Assembly: GCF_000975035.1 (NCBI RefSeq)
Contig: NZ_BBRA01000001.1
Coordinates: 1,298,812-1,362,811 of the forward strand
Length of the DNA stretch: 64,000 nucleotides
Origin: Demequina flava
GTDB taxonomy: Bacteria; Actinomycetota; Actinomycetes; Actinomycetales; Demequinaceae
Direction: 5' to 3'
The position numbers and the translations under genes are program-made. Positions 16,295 to 25,766 of this stretch are shown piece by piece. Within the stretch, counting starts at the first letter, position 1; every line of letters starts with the position of its first letter. Under the pieces are notes generated by a model that made no database searches, was not told the origin of the DNA, and was given only the letters and a program-made list of their open reading frames with translations.

Positions 16295-17863
16295 ATGAAG
16301 ATCGCCATCCCGAAGGAGACGGCCGAGGGCTCGACCTTGGTGGCCGCGACACCCAAGACGGTTGAGGCGCTCACGAAGCTCGGCTATGAGGTGCTGGTTG
16401 AGGCGGGTGCCGGACAGGCTGCGAACTTCGGTGACGAGGCCTACCTGGTTGCAGGCGCCGCGGTCACGGATGCCGCCAGCGTGTGGGGTGGGGACATCGT
16501 CGCCGCCTACAACCCGCCCACCGAGCAGCAGCGAGACCTCCTCAAGCGCGGCGGCGTCCTGATTGGCACCCTCGCCCCGCACTCCAGCCATGACCTGATC
16601 GCGGACCTTGCCCAGCGCAACGTCACCGCGCTCTCCCTGGACGCCGTACCCCGCATCTCCCGCGCACAGGCCCTCGACGTGCTGTCCACGATGTCGAATG
16701 TGTCTGGCTACCGCGCGGTGATCGAGGCCGCGGAGGCGTACGGAGCGATGTTCGCCGGCCAAGTCACCGCCGCGGGCAAGACGGACCCCGCCACGGTCTT
16801 TGTCATTGGCGCCGGAGTTGCCGGCCTTGCGTCGCTCGGGGCCGCAGTCTCCCTGGGTGCTCAGGTGCGCAGCTTTGACGTCCGCCCCGAGGTCGCCGAG
16901 CAGATCGAGTCCATGGGCGCGACCTTTGTGCACGCCCCGGCTGCCCAGCAGGAGGTCTCCTCCGACGGCTACGCCAAGCCACTCACGCAGGAGCAGCTCG
17001 CGGCCGCCCTCGACGTCTACGCAGAGGAGTCGAGCAGCGCCGACATCGTCATCACCACCGCGCTGGTGCGCGGCTCCGCGCCCACGACCATCACCGCAGA
17101 CATGGTCGCGGCCATGAAGCCGGGGTCCGTGATCGTTGACCTGGCGGCGATCGGCGGCGGCAACTGCGAACTGACCGTGCCCGGCGAGAAGGTCATCTCC
17201 GACAACGGCGTGACGATCATCGGCTACACCGACCTGCCCAGCCGCATGCCGCAACACACGTCGCAGCTCCTCGGCACCAACATCGTCAACCTCATGAAGC
17301 TCCTCACGCCCGCGAAGGACGGCGAGGCGGTGCTCGACATGGAAGACGAGGTCGTTCGCGGCATGACCGTCGCCTCGAACGGCGAGGTGATGTGGCCGCC
17401 GCCTCCCGTATCGGTTTCGGCCGATGCTGGCGCCAGGGCCGCTGCCGCCGCACCCGAGGTGTCGGAAGAGGAGCGCAAAGCGGAAGCCGAGCGAGCATCG
17501 GCCCAAGAGGCGGCCAGGAAGAAGCGCAATGCGTGGACCATGGGCGTCTCGGGCGGACTGCTCGCGATTGCGCTGTGCTTCGCGAACCCCGCGTTCCTCA
17601 TGATGATGACCGTCTTCATCCTCGCGGTCTTCATTGGCTATTACGTGATCTCGAACGTGTCCCACTCGCTCCACACCCCGCTGATGAGTCAGACGAACGC
17701 GATTAGCGGAATCATCCTCGTCGGTGCGCTGCTACAGCTGGGATCGTCGTCCACGGTGGTGACGGTGCTCGCATTCATTGCCGCCTCCGTCGCCTCGATC
17801 AACGTGTTCGGCGGATTTCTCGTGACCTACCGGATGCTCGGCATGTTCCAGAAGGGAGCGTGA
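16295..17863 (+). CDS. pntA: NAD(P) transhydrogenase subunit alpha
   Basis: 522 residues, full-length PntA like that of E. coli: N-terminal NAD(H)-binding domain I ([13 protein letters not shown], then the Rossmann motif [20 protein letters not shown] with [15 protein letters not shown]), a highly charged linker (about residues 375-420: alanine-rich, [20 protein letters not shown]) and a C-terminal membrane part of about four helices. With PntB it couples hydride transfer between NADH and NADP+ to proton movement across the membrane, making NADPH. Start ATG 16295 follows GAGAGG. The linker carries both orientations of the GGCCGATGC nonamer (17419 and 17495). Confidence 0.95.
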   Translation: MKIAIPKETAEGSTLVAATPKTVEALTKLGYEVLVEAGAGQAANFGDEAYLVAGAAVTDAASVWGGDIVAAYNPPTEQQRDLLKRGGVLIGTLAPHSSHDLIADLAQRNVTALSLDAVPRISRAQALDVLSTMSNVSGYRAVIEAAEAYGAMFAGQVTAAGKTDPATVFVIGAGVAGLASLGAAVSLGAQVRSFDVRPEVAEQIESMGATFVHAPAAQQEVSSDGYAKPLTQEQLAAALDVYAEESSSADIVITTALVRGSAPTTITADMVAAMKPGSVIVDLAAIGGGNCELTVPGEKVISDNGVTIIGYTDLPSRMPQHTSQLLGTNIVNLMKLLTPAKDGEAVLDMEDEVVRGMTVASNGEVMWPPPPVSVSADAGARAAAAAPEVSEEERKAEAERASAQEAARKKRNAWTMGVSGGLLAIALCFANPAFLMMMTVFILAVFIGYYVISNVSHSLHTPLMSQTNAISGIILVGALLQLGSSSTVVTVLAFIAASVASINVFGGFLVTYRMLGMFQKGA

Positions 17864-19260
17864 GTGCGATGACTCTCACCAGCATCGCCCAGGTCGCCTA
17901 CTTGGTGGCCGCCGTCCTCTTCATCCTGTCGCTCGCGGGGCTGTCCAAGCAGACCACCGCGCGCCGCGGAAACCTGCTCGGCATGGCCGGCATGGGTATC
18001 GCGATTCTCGCCACGATTGCCCTCGCGCTGGATCAGTCTGAGCGTGCTTGGGGCGTGACGCTTCTGCTGATTGCCTGCGTCCTGCTGATTGGCGCATCCG
18101 TCGGCATCTACCGCGCCCGGACCGTCGAGATGACGCAGATGCCCGAGCTGATCGCTCTGCTGCACTCCTTTGTGGGTCTGGCGGCGGTGCTCATTGGCTA
18201 CAACTCGTACCTGACCGAGGGGCACGACGCGATGCACCTGGTCGAGGTGTTCCTGGGTGTCCTGATCGGCGCCGTGACGTTCACGGGCTCGATCGTCGCG
18301 TACCTCAAGCTTTCTGCGCGGATGTCCTCCAAGCCCCTCACTTTGCCGGGGCGTCACGCGCTGAATGTCGGCATCCTGGTCGCATCCGCCGCGCTGATGG
18401 TGTGGTTCCTGGCGGCTCCGTCGGTGTGGCCGCTGATTCTGATGACGGTGCTGGCGCTCGCGTTGGGCTACCACCTGGTCGCGGCCATCGGCGGTGGAGA
18501 TATGCCCGTCGTGGTCTCGATGCTCAACTCCTACTCGGGCTGGGCCGCGGCTGCCGCGGGCTTCATGCTCGGCAATGACCTGCTCATCGTGACCGGTGCC
18601 CTCGTGGGTGCCTCCGGCGCGATCCTGTCCTACCTGATGTGCAAGGCCATGAACCGGAAGTTCCTCGCGGTGATCCTCGGCGGATTCGGTGGCGAGACGT
18701 CCTCCGGTGGGGCCGAAGTGACGGGCACGCACCAGGAGACCAGCGCTTCAGCGTTGGCAGACCAGTTGGCGACGGCGAAGTCGGTGGTCATCGCGCCCGG
18801 TTACGGCATGGCCGTGGCCAAGGCGCAGTACCCGGTCGCTGATCTGGTGTCCCGCCTGCGTGAACAGGGAGTCAAGGTGCGCTTTGCGGTGCACCCCGTG
18901 GCGGGAAGGCTTCCTGGCCACATGAACGTGCTCCTGGCCGAGGCTCGCGTGCCCTACGACATCGTGCTCGAACTCGACGAAATCAACGACGACTTCCCCG
19001 ACACCGACGTGGTGCTGGTGATCGGTGCGAACGACACCGTGAACCCCGCGGCGCTGGACGACCCGTCCTCGCCGATTGCCGGCATGCCGGTGCTTGAGGT
19101 GTGGAACGCGAAGAGCGTCGTGGTGTTCAAGCGGTCCATGGCCACCGGCTACGCGGGTGTGCAGAACCCACTGTTCTTCAAGGAGAACACGGAGATGCTC
19201 TTTGGCGACGCGAAGGATCAGGTCGAGGCGATCCTCGCCGCGATGACCGCGCGCGTCTAG
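17860..19260 (+). CDS. pntB: NAD(P) transhydrogenase subunit beta
   Basis: 466 residues from GTG 17860 (overlapping the pntA stop as GTGA; ATG 17869 is the alternative). The N-terminal two-thirds is membrane-embedded, with [21 protein letters not shown] and [26 protein letters not shown]. The C-terminal domain III binds NADP(H): [57 protein letters not shown] and [19 protein letters not shown]. These are nearly word-for-word those of E. coli PntB. It is translationally coupled to pntA. Confidence 0.96.
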   Translation: MSAMTLTSIAQVAYLVAAVLFILSLAGLSKQTTARRGNLLGMAGMGIAILATIALALDQSERAWGVTLLLIACVLLIGASVGIYRARTVEMTQMPELIALLHSFVGLAAVLIGYNSYLTEGHDAMHLVEVFLGVLIGAVTFTGSIVAYLKLSARMSSKPLTLPGRHALNVGILVASAALMVWFLAAPSVWPLILMTVLALALGYHLVAAIGGGDMPVVVSMLNSYSGWAAAAAGFMLGNDLLIVTGALVGASGAILSYLMCKAMNRKFLAVILGGFGGETSSGGAEVTGTHQETSASALADQLATAKSVVIAPGYGMAVAKAQYPVADLVSRLREQGVKVRFAVHPVAGRLPGHMNVLLAEARVPYDIVLELDEINDDFPDTDVVLVIGANDTVNPAALDDPSSPIAGMPVLEVWNAKSVVVFKRSMATGYAGVQNPLFFKENTEMLFGDAKDQVEAILAAMTARV

Positions 19261-19296
19261 CTGGCTCTTCACCCCGCGTTCTTCTCCCGCTTGCTG

Positions 19297-19381
19297 GTGA
19301 AGGATCTGCGGTGAGCCGATTCGGGTTCCCAGAGACGTGCGCAGCCAGCTGAACCCGATTCTCTGGGCCGCAGGTTCTCCA
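19297..19381. repeat. intergenic inverted repeat, copy 1 of the CTGCGGTGAGC family
   Basis: The left arm begins GTGAAGGATCTGCGGTGAGC (19297-19316) and continues to CGATTCGGGTTC; the right arm (19351-19381) starts GAACCCGATTCTCTGGGCCGCAG and ends GTTCTCC. The arms pair imperfectly over about 30 nt with a 22-nt loop. It lies between pntB and the copper operon. A second copy at 34463 shares the left 20 nt (one mismatch) but has a different, still self-complementary inner stem. Confidence 0.65.
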
Positions 19382-19437
19382 CCGAAAGGGCCGGAGGCGA
19401 CTTGGGAGCGCGCCGAGAGCGTCATGAGGCGAACGCC

Positions 19438-19469
19438 TTGACATTCCAGTGCAGTGGAAGGTTTACCGT
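19438..19469 (+). promoter_or_regulatory. MerR-type copper promoter of copZ-copA
   Basis: TTGACA (19438-19443) is separated by an over-long 19-20-bp spacer from a TTACCG/TACCGT -10 region (19463-19469). The spacer holds an imperfect dyad ACATTCCAGT-GC-AGTGGAAGGT (19441-19462), close to the CCTTCC/GGAAGG dyad of CueR-type operators. MerR proteins activate such promoters by twisting the long spacer when metal binds. Confidence 0.72.
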
Positions 19470-19502
19470 GAAGTTATCGTTCATCGACACGGAGGTTTCA
19501 CC

Positions 19503-19730
19503 ATGCCTGACTCACCACTCATCACCGTCACTGTGATCGGCATGACGTGTAATGGATGCGCCACGTCCGTGCGCGAAGCGCTCGAGGCCTCCGACGGCAT
19601 CATGACCGCCGCCGTCGACCACGAGTCCGGCCGCGTCGAGGTCACCCCAGACGGCACCGTGCCCGCCGCTGACCTCGAGTTCACCATCGACGAGGCCGTC
19701 ACGGAGGCCGGGTACTCGGTGTCCTCATGA
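19503..19730 (+). CDS. copZ: copper chaperone, heavy-metal-associated (HMA) domain
   Basis: 75 residues forming a single ferredoxin-like HMA domain. The Cu(I) ligands are in GMTCNGCATSV near residue 13. It hands Cu(I) to the ATPase encoded next. ATG 19503 has GGAGG 7-8 nt upstream, and the stop overlaps the copA start (ATGA). Transcription presumably starts at the MerR-type promoter just upstream. Confidence 0.92.
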   Translation: MPDSPLITVTVIGMTCNGCATSVREALEASDGIMTAAVDHESGRVEVTPDGTVPAADLEFTIDEAVTEAGYSVSS

Positions 19731-22147
19731 CCCGGGACCACGGAGTTCACGTCTCAGAGAGTGTGCAGGTGCCCGTCGCGCCGACGGCACCGGGCGCTGC
19801 CAGTCAGACGTCCTCGGTATCCCTGGCAGTGGACGGCATGACCTGCTCGAGTTGCGCCGCGACAATTCAGGGCGGACTCGCAAAGCTTCCAGGCGTCGAG
19901 GACGCCGTGGTCAACTACGCCACGCGTCGCGCCACGGTGCGCTCCGACGGCGCCATCGACCCGGATCAGCTCGACGCTGCGATGCGGGAGACCATCGAGG
20001 GCTTTGGGTACGGCGTGATCACCAAGCCGCGCGCGACGTCCGCTGCAAGCGCAGGCGAGCACGCCGAGCATGGCGCCCACGTGAGTGACGGCGGCGACCA
20101 CGATGACCACGGCGACGAGCACGCGGCCCACATGAAGGCCGACGCCTCCCGCATCGCGGATTACCGCCGCCGCTTCATCGTCTCCGCGATCCTCAGCCTC
20201 CCGCTCATGCTGATCTCAATGATCCCGGGATGGCAGTTCACCGGCTGGGAGTGGCTGGCGGCCGCGCTTGCGACCCTGATTGTGTGGTGGTCCGCATGGC
20301 CGTTCCACCGGTCCACCCTCATGAGTGTGCGCCACGGCAGCACCAACATGGACACCCTGGTCACGATGGGAACGATGGCCGCGTGGGTGTGGTCGACGGT
20401 GGTCGTTCTCGCGCACGCCGCGGGTGCCATGCCTGGTGCCCACATCTATTACGAGACCGCTGGCGTGATCGTTACCCTGATCCTGCTGGGCAAGTGGATG
20501 GAGGTGCGCTCGACCGCCAAGGCCGGCGACGCCATCCGCGCCCTCAGTTCCCGCCAGTCCAAGACCGCTCGCCTTGAGGACGGCACGGTGATCGACCGTG
20601 ATCAGCTCGAGGTGGGCATGCGCTTCATTGTCCGTCCCGGCGAAACCATCGCGACCGACGGCACCGTCGTCGAGGGTGGAGCGGCCGTCGATGCGTCGAT
20701 GATCACCGGAGAATCGGTCCCAGTCCGCGCGGAAGAAGGCGCCGAGGTCGTGGGCGGAACCATTGCTACCGACGGGTCCATCACGGTTGAAGCCACCAAG
20801 GTCGGCTCCGAGACCATGCTCGCCCAGATCGCGCAGATGGTCGACGACGCGCAATCGGGCCGTGCCCGCGTGCAGCGCCTGGCTGACCGCATTTCACGCA
20901 TCTTTGTCCCCATCGTGATCGCGGTCGCGCTGATCACCCTGGTGAGCTGGCTGGCCATCACCGGCGACGGAAACGCCGCCTTCACGGCGGCCGTCGCGGT
21001 CCTCATCATCAGCTGCCCCTGCGCCCTGGGTCTCGCCACGCCGCTGGCCATCATGGTCGGCACCGGCCGAGGCGCCCAGCTCGGCGTCCTCGTCCGCGGC
21101 CCCGAGGCTCTCGAGGACACCCGCGATGTCACGACCATCGTGCTCGACAAGACCGGCACGGTCACCGAGGGCAAGATGACCCTCGTCGACGCACAAGCCC
21201 CTGCCGTGGAACGCGATCATGGGGCCGATGCCGTGGAGACTTTGCTCAACGCAGTCGCCTCGGTCGAGGCTCGCTCTGAGCACCCGATCGCCCAGGCGAT
21301 TGCCAACTCCCGGGAGGGCCGGGTCAAGCTCAAGGGCTTCCGGTCGGTCGCGGGTCACGGCGTCGCTGCCACGGTGCAACGCGCTGGTGCGGACGGCGGC
21401 AACGCTGACGTCCTGGTGGGCGCGCGTCGCATGTTCGACGTGATCCCCGACGAACTGGAGGCACTCGCGAGCGACGCGGAGTCCCGCGGCCAGACTGCGG
21501 TATTCGCCGGACGCATCTCGCCGGTGGCCACCGCGGAAGGTGTCGGCGCAGTGTTGGCGACCCGAGCATCGGCCCGTGCTGAGGCAGCGCTGATGGTGAG
21601 CGACACCGTGAAGCCATCGTCTGCCGAAGCCATTCGTGCCTTCCGGGACCTGGGCCTTGACGTGGTGCTGCTGACCGGCGACAACGAGCGGGCGGCGCAG
21701 GCTGTGGCCCGTGAGGTCGGGATCGAACGCGTCATCGCTGAGGTTCTCCCTGGCGACAAGGCCGACGTCATCCGCGACCTTCAAGCCGATGGTGCCCGGG
21801 TGGCGATGGTTGGCGACGGCGTGAACGACGCGCCGGCGCTTGCGCAGGCAGACCTGGGCCTCGCGGTCGGAACGGGCACGGATGTCGCACGGGAGGCCTC
21901 GGACCTCACGATTGTTTCTGGTGATCTCAGGGCCGCGGCCGATGCCATTGCCCTGTCGCGAAGGACGCTCGGCACTATCAGGGGCAACCTTTTCTGGGCC
22001 TTCGCGTACAACACGGCGGCGATTCCTCTGGCGGCGCTGGGCATCCTGAACCCCATGATCGCTGCGGCGGCCATGGGTGGGTCCAGCCTGTTCGTGGTTG
22101 GCAACTCCCTGAGGCTGCGCGGCTTCGCGGGACACCGTCCGCGCTAG
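19727..22147 (+). CDS. copA: Cu(I)-exporting P1B-type ATPase
   Basis: 806 residues. In order: one HMA domain (GMTCSSCAATI, about residues 37-42), a His/Asp-rich linker (EHAEHGAHVSDGGDHDDHGDEHAAH region), eight predicted membrane helices with the transport motif CPC in ISCPCALGLATP, actuator TGES, phosphorylation site DKTGT, the HP dipeptide in SEHPIA, ATP-hinge GDGVNDAPAL, and the Cu-specific AYN and MGGSS signatures near the end. It exports Cu(I) from the cytosol. It is translationally coupled to copZ. Its stop codon overlaps that of the convergent prsW gene (CTAG). Confidence 0.95.
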   Translation: MTRDHGVHVSESVQVPVAPTAPGAASQTSSVSLAVDGMTCSSCAATIQGGLAKLPGVEDAVVNYATRRATVRSDGAIDPDQLDAAMRETIEGFGYGVITKPRATSAASAGEHAEHGAHVSDGGDHDDHGDEHAAHMKADASRIADYRRRFIVSAILSLPLMLISMIPGWQFTGWEWLAAALATLIVWWSAWPFHRSTLMSVRHGSTNMDTLVTMGTMAAWVWSTVVVLAHAAGAMPGAHIYYETAGVIVTLILLGKWMEVRSTAKAGDAIRALSSRQSKTARLEDGTVIDRDQLEVGMRFIVRPGETIATDGTVVEGGAAVDASMITGESVPVRAEEGAEVVGGTIATDGSITVEATKVGSETMLAQIAQMVDDAQSGRARVQRLADRISRIFVPIVIAVALITLVSWLAITGDGNAAFTAAVAVLIISCPCALGLATPLAIMVGTGRGAQLGVLVRGPEALEDTRDVTTIVLDKTGTVTEGKMTLVDAQAPAVERDHGADAVETLLNAVASVEARSEHPIAQAIANSREGRVKLKGFRSVAGHGVAATVQRAGADGGNADVLVGARRMFDVIPDELEALASDAESRGQTAVFAGRISPVATAEGVGAVLATRASARAEAALMVSDTVKPSSAEAIRAFRDLGLDVVLLTGDNERAAQAVAREVGIERVIAEVLPGDKADVIRDLQADGARVAMVGDGVNDAPALAQADLGLAVGTGTDVAREASDLTIVSGDLRAAADAIALSRRTLGTIRGNLFWAFAYNTAAIPLAALGILNPMIAAAAMGGSSLFVVGNSLRLRGFAGHRPR

Positions 22148-23586
22148 TCCTGCTTGGGCTCGGCGGGTTCGTCGAGGCCGGTTGTGGGCGCCTGTGCACC
22201 GGTGGGGAACTGGTCGGTCGTAGCCACCTCGCTCGTGCGCGGGCGGCGCTTGGGGATTTTCCGGATCGCGATCTCGCCTGTGGACCGGGCGACCGTGCGT
22301 AGGCCTTCGGTGTCGATGCGCTCGCGCGTCTGGCCCGCCCAGTCCTGGAGCGCGCGCGTTGAGCGCCTCCGCTCGGGCCGATCGATCAGGCCGAGTCCCG
22401 GGCCACGCGTCACACCCGCCTCGCGGTAGATCTCGATGAGTTCGTCGCGCAGCTCGGCGACATCGCGCGAGAGTTCCTCTGTGCGCGGTGACCCCCAGCC
22501 GTCCTCGTGCGTCGCGGTGAGCAGGCTGAGTTGAGCCCCTTGAAAGTACTTCAAGGTCCGGTCGGCCGCGCGACCGGCAGCGCGCTTAGCCTCGCGGCGT
22601 ACTTCGCGACGGGTGCGACGCGCGGCGAGGAGGCGGAAGTGCGCGGGGCTGACGAGATCGTCGGGCACCACCTCGGCGGCAAGGCCAGCGAAGGTGCGGC
22701 GTTCCCTGAGGTGCGCCCAGCGCAGCACGATCAGGAACAGTACGAGCACCGGGACGCCCTTGGTGATCGAACTGATCCACACGTTGGCGTTCACGATGGG
22801 GGTGTCGAAGAAGCCGTGGACCGCCATGGCCAGGCCGAGTGTTCCGAGCAGGACAAACCACCGCCGGCCACGCGAGGCGGACGCGTTGAAGAAGTACCCC
22901 ACGCCCGCGCCGGCCATCGCTGTGTAGGTGGGGTGGTTCCACAGCCCGCCCACAACGCCGCGCAACAGCACCATCGCGAACACGGTGGTGGCAGTGCCGT
23001 CCGCGCTGATGACGGCTGTGTAGAGGAAAGACTCGGATACCTGGAAGCCCAGGCCAATCACGGCGCCGTAGAACAGTCCGTCGGCCGCAGAGCGCACGCG
23101 AGCACCGGGAATCATTGCCAGCGCCACGACCCCGAGCCACTTGAGCGGTTCCTCCACAAGGGGCGCCGCGAAGGACGCCACCCACTCGTCGGGGACCGGC
23201 ACTACCGCGGTGACGATGTCGTGCATCGCTGGCGCCGCGACCGCGGCCATGCCGGGGGCCGCGAGGCCGCCCCACGCGAGCGCGCCCAACACCGTGATGG
23301 GCGACCGGCGCTCAAACAGCTCCATCCGGTACAGGATCACAATGAAGACGAAGCCGTACATGAGCCACGCGATCGCAGACAAAACAGCCGTCGCGGGGTG
23401 GCTTTGTAGACGTCCCATCACCAATGGCATCCAGGTGATGGCGCCGTAAAGGGTGATTGCGCAACCCACCCAGAACACCCATGAGCGGGTGTCGACAAAG
23501 GTGGGAGTGCGCGGCAGGGCGCGCTTCACGGTCGCGAGCGCAACGGTCTGGGGTGCGGATTCCGAGACTCCGCCGGAGATGCTCAC
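22144..23586 (-). CDS. PrsW-family intramembrane metalloprotease with long cytoplasmic tail
   Basis: 480 residues from GTG 23586, whose start overlaps the stop of the upstream gene (GTGA). About eight membrane helices occupy residues 25-290 and contain the PrsW motifs: LVEEPLKWLGV (catalytic Glu pair), FYGAVIGLGFQVSESFLY (E-S-F) and the two His-bearing helices at LWNHPTYTAM and MAVHGFFD. The last about 170 residues are charged and basic (RRTRREVRREAKRAAGR), probably cytoplasmic. In Bacillus, PrsW cleaves an anti-sigma factor. The natural partner here may be the single-pass protein encoded just upstream. Confidence 0.85.
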   Translation of the reverse strand: MSISGGVSESAPQTVALATVKRALPRTPTFVDTRSWVFWVGCAITLYGAITWMPLVMGRLQSHPATAVLSAIAWLMYGFVFIVILYRMELFERRSPITVLGALAWGGLAAPGMAAVAAPAMHDIVTAVVPVPDEWVASFAAPLVEEPLKWLGVVALAMIPGARVRSAADGLFYGAVIGLGFQVSESFLYTAVISADGTATTVFAMVLLRGVVGGLWNHPTYTAMAGAGVGYFFNASASRGRRWFVLLGTLGLAMAVHGFFDTPIVNANVWISSITKGVPVLVLFLIVLRWAHLRERRTFAGLAAEVVPDDLVSPAHFRLLAARRTRREVRREAKRAAGRAADRTLKYFQGAQLSLLTATHEDGWGSPRTEELSRDVAELRDELIEIYREAGVTRGPGLGLIDRPERRRSTRALQDWAGQTRERIDTEGLRTVARSTGEIAIRKIPKRRPRTSEVATTDQFPTGAQAPTTGLDEPAEPKQD

Positions 23587-24263
23587 GTGGGGCCCTGAGA
23601 GAAGGTGGTTGATAAGACCATCGCGGCCACACCATCTTGAAGTGCGGGCCATGTCGCGGAGGGGGAGTCCGCCTCAAAAGTGGCGTACGAGCCGCCGTGG
23701 AGCACCGCGCACGTGAACTGAAGATCGGTGGTGGTGGAGGCGGTGATGCACTGTCCTGGATCGTTCGCGTCCGTGGTGATCGGGACCGGGTCCGAGATTA
23801 CCCACCCGCTCGAAGGGTCCTCCGCCAGCGCGACGGTCGCCTCAGCGAGCACGTCGTCGAGTGTCGCGTCCGGGCCGAGTGCGCGCGGCGGCGTTACGGC
23901 GAAGGTGGCTCCCGCATTCACGAGCGTGACGGACGTCGAGTCGGGGCCATTGATGGAGTCGTCCGCAATGTTCCAGCCGTCTTCCAAGGTGATCGTGACG
24001 GTTGCGGAACCGGGCGAGTTGACGGCGAGCGTGCGCGCGGCGGGCTCTTCAATGCCCTCTTGCGTAGGCAGGGCCGATGCTAGCCAGGGCAGTCCGAACA
24101 CGAACGCCACAGCGATGGTCGCCATGAAGAGCGCGCCGGGCCAGCTGGGAAGGGAGATCAGGCGGAGAGACAGGGGGAGCGAGGGGCGGGCGGAGCCGCC
24201 CTCACTCAGATATGTGTCCTGCGAGCGGCTTTGTGCCCCACCCCGGGGCACACGCGCGCTCAT
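23583..24263 (-). CDS. single-pass membrane protein coupled to prsW
   Basis: 226 residues. A cytoplasmic N-terminus of about 40 residues precedes one helix (ALFMATIAVAFVFGLPWLASAL), followed by an extracellular domain of about 150 residues with no recognised family. The topology (short inside, one helix, larger outside) is that of type II membrane proteins, such as many site-1/site-2 protease substrates. The stop overlaps the prsW GTG, so the two are made together. TAGTTT lies exactly 6 nt before ATG 24263, suggesting a leaderless mRNA. Confidence 0.72.
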   Translation of the reverse strand: MSARVPRGGAQSRSQDTYLSEGGSARPSLPLSLRLISLPSWPGALFMATIAVAFVFGLPWLASALPTQEGIEEPAARTLAVNSPGSATVTITLEDGWNIADDSINGPDSTSVTLVNAGATFAVTPPRALGPDATLDDVLAEATVALAEDPSSGWVISDPVPITTDANDPGQCITASTTTDLQFTCAVLHGGSYATFEADSPSATWPALQDGVAAMVLSTTFSQGPT

Positions 24264-24365
24264 GGCGAGAAACTAGCACGCGGCAGGCGGGAAACCGCGC
24301 GCCTCACCGAACGCGCCGGATGGTGGCAGATCGTCTCAGCCACGGCATCGGCCGCTGGTCAGGAT

Positions 24366-25583
24366 TTACACCGCAGCGAGCGCCTGCTCCAGGTCCGCGC
24401 GCAGGTCCTCGACGTCTTCGAGCCCAATGGACAGGCGCACCGTGGTCTCAAAGATCCCCACTTCCGCGCGGCCCTCGACAGACAGTTTGTTGTGCGTCGT
24501 GGTGGCCGGGTGCGTCGAGATCGACTTGGCGTCGCCCAAGTTGTTGGACGGGGTAAAGAGCTTCAGCGCGTTGATGAAGCGGAACGCTGCGGCCTGCGCC
24601 TCGGGTCCCGCGGGGTCAACGCCGTCGCCCACCGCGAGGTCGACCGTGACGAGTGTGCCGCCAAGAGTCATCTGCTTGAGCGCGCGATCGTGCTGGGGGT
24701 GCGACGGGAGCAGAGGGTAGCGCGCGGACGCGACGCCCGGGTGCTGCTCAAGCCACGCCGCAAGGTTCTGCGCATTAGCCGACTGGTGACGCACGCGCAC
24801 CGGAAGGGTCTCGAGGCCCTTGAGCAGAACCCATGCGTTGAACGGCGAGATGGTCGCGCCCATGTTGCGCACCATGAGCTTGACCGGCCCATCGATGTAC
24901 TCGGCCGAACCCAGGATCGCGCCGCCCAAAACCCGGCCCTGACCATCGATGTGCTTGGTCGCGGAGTAGACCACGGCATCGGCCCCTAGTTCCAACGGCT
25001 TTTGGCCAATGACCGTCGCGAAGACGTTGTCCACGATGAACGTGGCGCCGGCCTTCTTGGAAAGCTCCGCGACGAACGGGATGTCGATGACGTCCTGCAT
25101 GGGGTTAGTGGGCGACTCGATGAAGACGGCCTTGGCGGGGGTTGCGAGGGCGCGCTCCCAGTCCACGTTGTCGGTGGCGTCCACGTAGTCGATCTGGATG
25201 CCCCACTTCTCGAAGAAGTTGGTGAAGGTCTGCAGCGTGGAGCCGAACAGGGCCTTGGCGGCCACGAGCCGGTCGCCGGCAGCGAGGATCGACCCGAGCG
25301 ACACGAACACCGCGCTCATGCCAGTCGAGGTCGCGAAGCAACGCTCGGCGCCTTCAATCGCCGCGAGGCGCTCCTCAAACGCGGTCACCGTGGGGTTGGC
25401 GTAGCGCGAGTACATGTAGACGTCGATGTCGCCGGCGAAGGCATCGCGGGCCTGCTCCGCGGATTCGTAGGCGTATCCCTGGGTGAGGAAGAGCCCCTCG
25501 GACATCTCGTTGGCCTCTGACCGGTGGATCCCGGTGTGGAGTGCGAGGGTGTCGGCGCGGAGGTTCTCAGGCAAGTCCGTCAT
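24366..25583 (-). CDS. metZ: O-succinylhomoserine sulfhydrylase, PLP-dependent
   Basis: 405 residues of the Cys/Met-metabolism PLP family. The PLP lysine is in VVYSATKHIDGQGR; YMYSRYANPTVTAFEERLAAIEG, FATSTGMSAVF and FIESPTNPM are family blocks. The KHIDGQGR form and GYAYESAEQARDAF near the N-terminus fit MetZ, which makes homocysteine directly from O-succinylhomoserine and sulfide; MetB or MetY are less likely alternatives. ATG 25583 has TAGTCTGGTG ending 3 nt upstream, matching the leaderless start motif of several neighbours. No SAM riboswitch was seen. Confidence 0.88.
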   Translation of the reverse strand: MTDLPENLRADTLALHTGIHRSEANEMSEGLFLTQGYAYESAEQARDAFAGDIDVYMYSRYANPTVTAFEERLAAIEGAERCFATSTGMSAVFVSLGSILAAGDRLVAAKALFGSTLQTFTNFFEKWGIQIDYVDATDNVDWERALATPAKAVFIESPTNPMQDVIDIPFVAELSKKAGATFIVDNVFATVIGQKPLELGADAVVYSATKHIDGQGRVLGGAILGSAEYIDGPVKLMVRNMGATISPFNAWVLLKGLETLPVRVRHQSANAQNLAAWLEQHPGVASARYPLLPSHPQHDRALKQMTLGGTLVTVDLAVGDGVDPAGPEAQAAAFRFINALKLFTPSNNLGDAKSISTHPATTTHNKLSVEGRAEVGIFETTVRLSIGLEDVEDLRADLEQALAAV

Positions 25584-25696
25584 GCGCACCAGACTAGCGC
25601 CCCCGTCCCGTCCACAAATGGCTCCATTTATCTCTTTGACGTCGATCAGATAGCGAGATTTAGCCACCGGGGGGCTGCTGGGTGAGGGCCGATGCT

Positions 25697-25725
25697 GGGG
25701 TCTCGTTGGGCTTGCGAGACGCCCC
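25697..25725. repeat. GGCCGATGC copy followed by a strong hairpin
   Basis: Directly after the nonamer at 25687-25695, GGGGTCTCG (25697-25705) can pair with CGAGACGCCCC (25715-25725, one bulged G) across a 9-nt loop. The element lies in the divergent gap between metZ and the lipoprotein gene, so it cannot be a simple terminator of either. Confidence 0.5.
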
Positions 25726-25766
25726 GAACGTCCTGTTACGGTGTCGGAAACGCCAATGGGGGTTAC

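Noticed and set aside
15938..17674. 578-codon open frame antisense to pntA
   Set aside because: His/Arg/Gly-rich composition typical of a shadow frame; pntA on the plus strand matches a known family throughout.
25584..25766. SAM riboswitch upstream of metZ
   Set aside because: The metZ start follows its -10 by 7 nt, leaving no leader; the hairpin there belongs to the nonamer element.
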